From assembly GCF_001457415.1 (NCBI RefSeq), contig NZ_LN881724.1, forward strand, positions 1,302,001-1,366,000: 64,000 nucleotides of DNA, in the 5' to 3' direction. Each line of letters opens with the position of its first letter. Positions within the stretch are counted from its first letter, which is position 1. Positions 63,884 through 64,000 of the stretch are shown here, in pieces. This stretch comes from Gorillibacterium timonense (GTDB lineage Bacteria > Bacillota > Bacilli > Paenibacillales > NBRC-103111). The notes under the pieces were generated by a model. That model was not told where the DNA came from. It saw only the letters and a list, made by a program, of their open reading frames with translations, and made no database searches. The position numbers were made by a program, and so were the translations under genes.

Positions 63884-64000
63884 ATGGACCGGATAGCTAT
63901 TCTTTCGGACATCCATGGAAATGTTCCGGCTCTCGAAGCGGTGCTTGAGGATATCCGCATGCGGGACGTTACCCGTATTTATTGCTTGGGGGATTTGGTG
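63884..64000 (+). CDS. Metallophosphoesterase (partial, runs off right edge)
   Basis: The first 39 codons encode [20 protein letters not shown] and, further on, RIYCLGDLV, the DxH and GD metal-binding motifs of the YfcE/calcineurin-like phosphoesterase superfamily. ATG 63884 follows GGGAGGG. The rest of the gene is outside the window, so the subfamily cannot be told. Confidence 0.85.
   Translation, partial: MDRIAILSDIHGNVPALEAVLEDIRMRDVTRIYCLGDLV

Overview
The window reads as a chromosomal segment of a spore-forming, plant-polysaccharide-degrading Firmicute, most likely Paenibacillus or a close relative. This rests on family content, not on a database search: a spoVAD gene with DUF1657/DUF421 partners, YesM/YesN-type two-component pairs beside Lpl-type sugar ABC transporters, ECF sigma/anti-sigma pairs, a B12-dependent ribonucleotide reductase, strong AAGGAGG-type ribosome binding sites and many glycoside hydrolases. 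No rRNA, tRNA, CRISPR array, transposase or phage gene was seen.

Layout. 1-4.0 kb: an ECF sigma/anti-sigma pair (the anti-sigma gene runs off the left edge), a secreted protein with two copper-amine-oxidase-N-type repeats and a DinB-like protein. 4.4-7.1 kb: nrdJ with a candidate NrdR box. 7.3-12.6 kb: a visibly more A/T-rich patch with two divergent frameshifted genes (one an MFS transporter), a second ECF/anti-sigma pair and an AraC-type regulator fused to a BtrH/papain-like domain. 12.6-22.7 kb: a carbohydrate island with a solute-binding protein, two permeases, a YesN/YesM pair, a GH43 enzyme and an HTH regulator. 22.8-28.9 kb: a five-gene oligopeptide-type ABC operon ending in an OsmC protein. 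29-31.8 kb: an FMN reductase, a soluble chemoreceptor-like protein and three gene remnants. 32-36.3 kb: a GH16-GH94 pair controlled by a LacI-type regulator, with two matching palindromic operators; the regulator appears to start at ATC. 36.4-38 kb: a membrane protein and a membrane-bound MerR-type regulator. 38.3-41.2 kb: an ArsR-type repressor with a 28-bp perfect palindrome and a four-domain CoA-disulfide reductase/rhodanese/TusA/DsrE fusion. 41.3-45.7 kb: a methyltransferase, a VOC protein, an L,D-transpeptidase and a reduced SpoVA-type cluster. 45.9-56.0 kb: an L-arabinose-polymer locus (GH51, AraC regulator, ABC importer, GH127), convergent with GH42. 56-63.1 kb: a second Lpl-type transporter with its own YesN/YesM pair. 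63.4-64 kb: a YbaK-like deacylase and the start of a metallophosphoesterase.

How it works together. Three sugar importers, none with its own ATPase, feed cytoplasmic glycosidases: GH43, GH51, GH127, GH42, and the GH16/GH94 pair. The mix suggests growth on arabinoxylan, arabinan or arabinogalactan decorations, including beta-linked arabinofuranose from plant hydroxyproline-rich glycoproteins, plus beta-glucans. CcpA-type cre sites lie ahead of several operons. A repeated motif ahead of the GH51 gene and in the AraC-regulator/transporter intergenic region points to one shared arabinose regulon.
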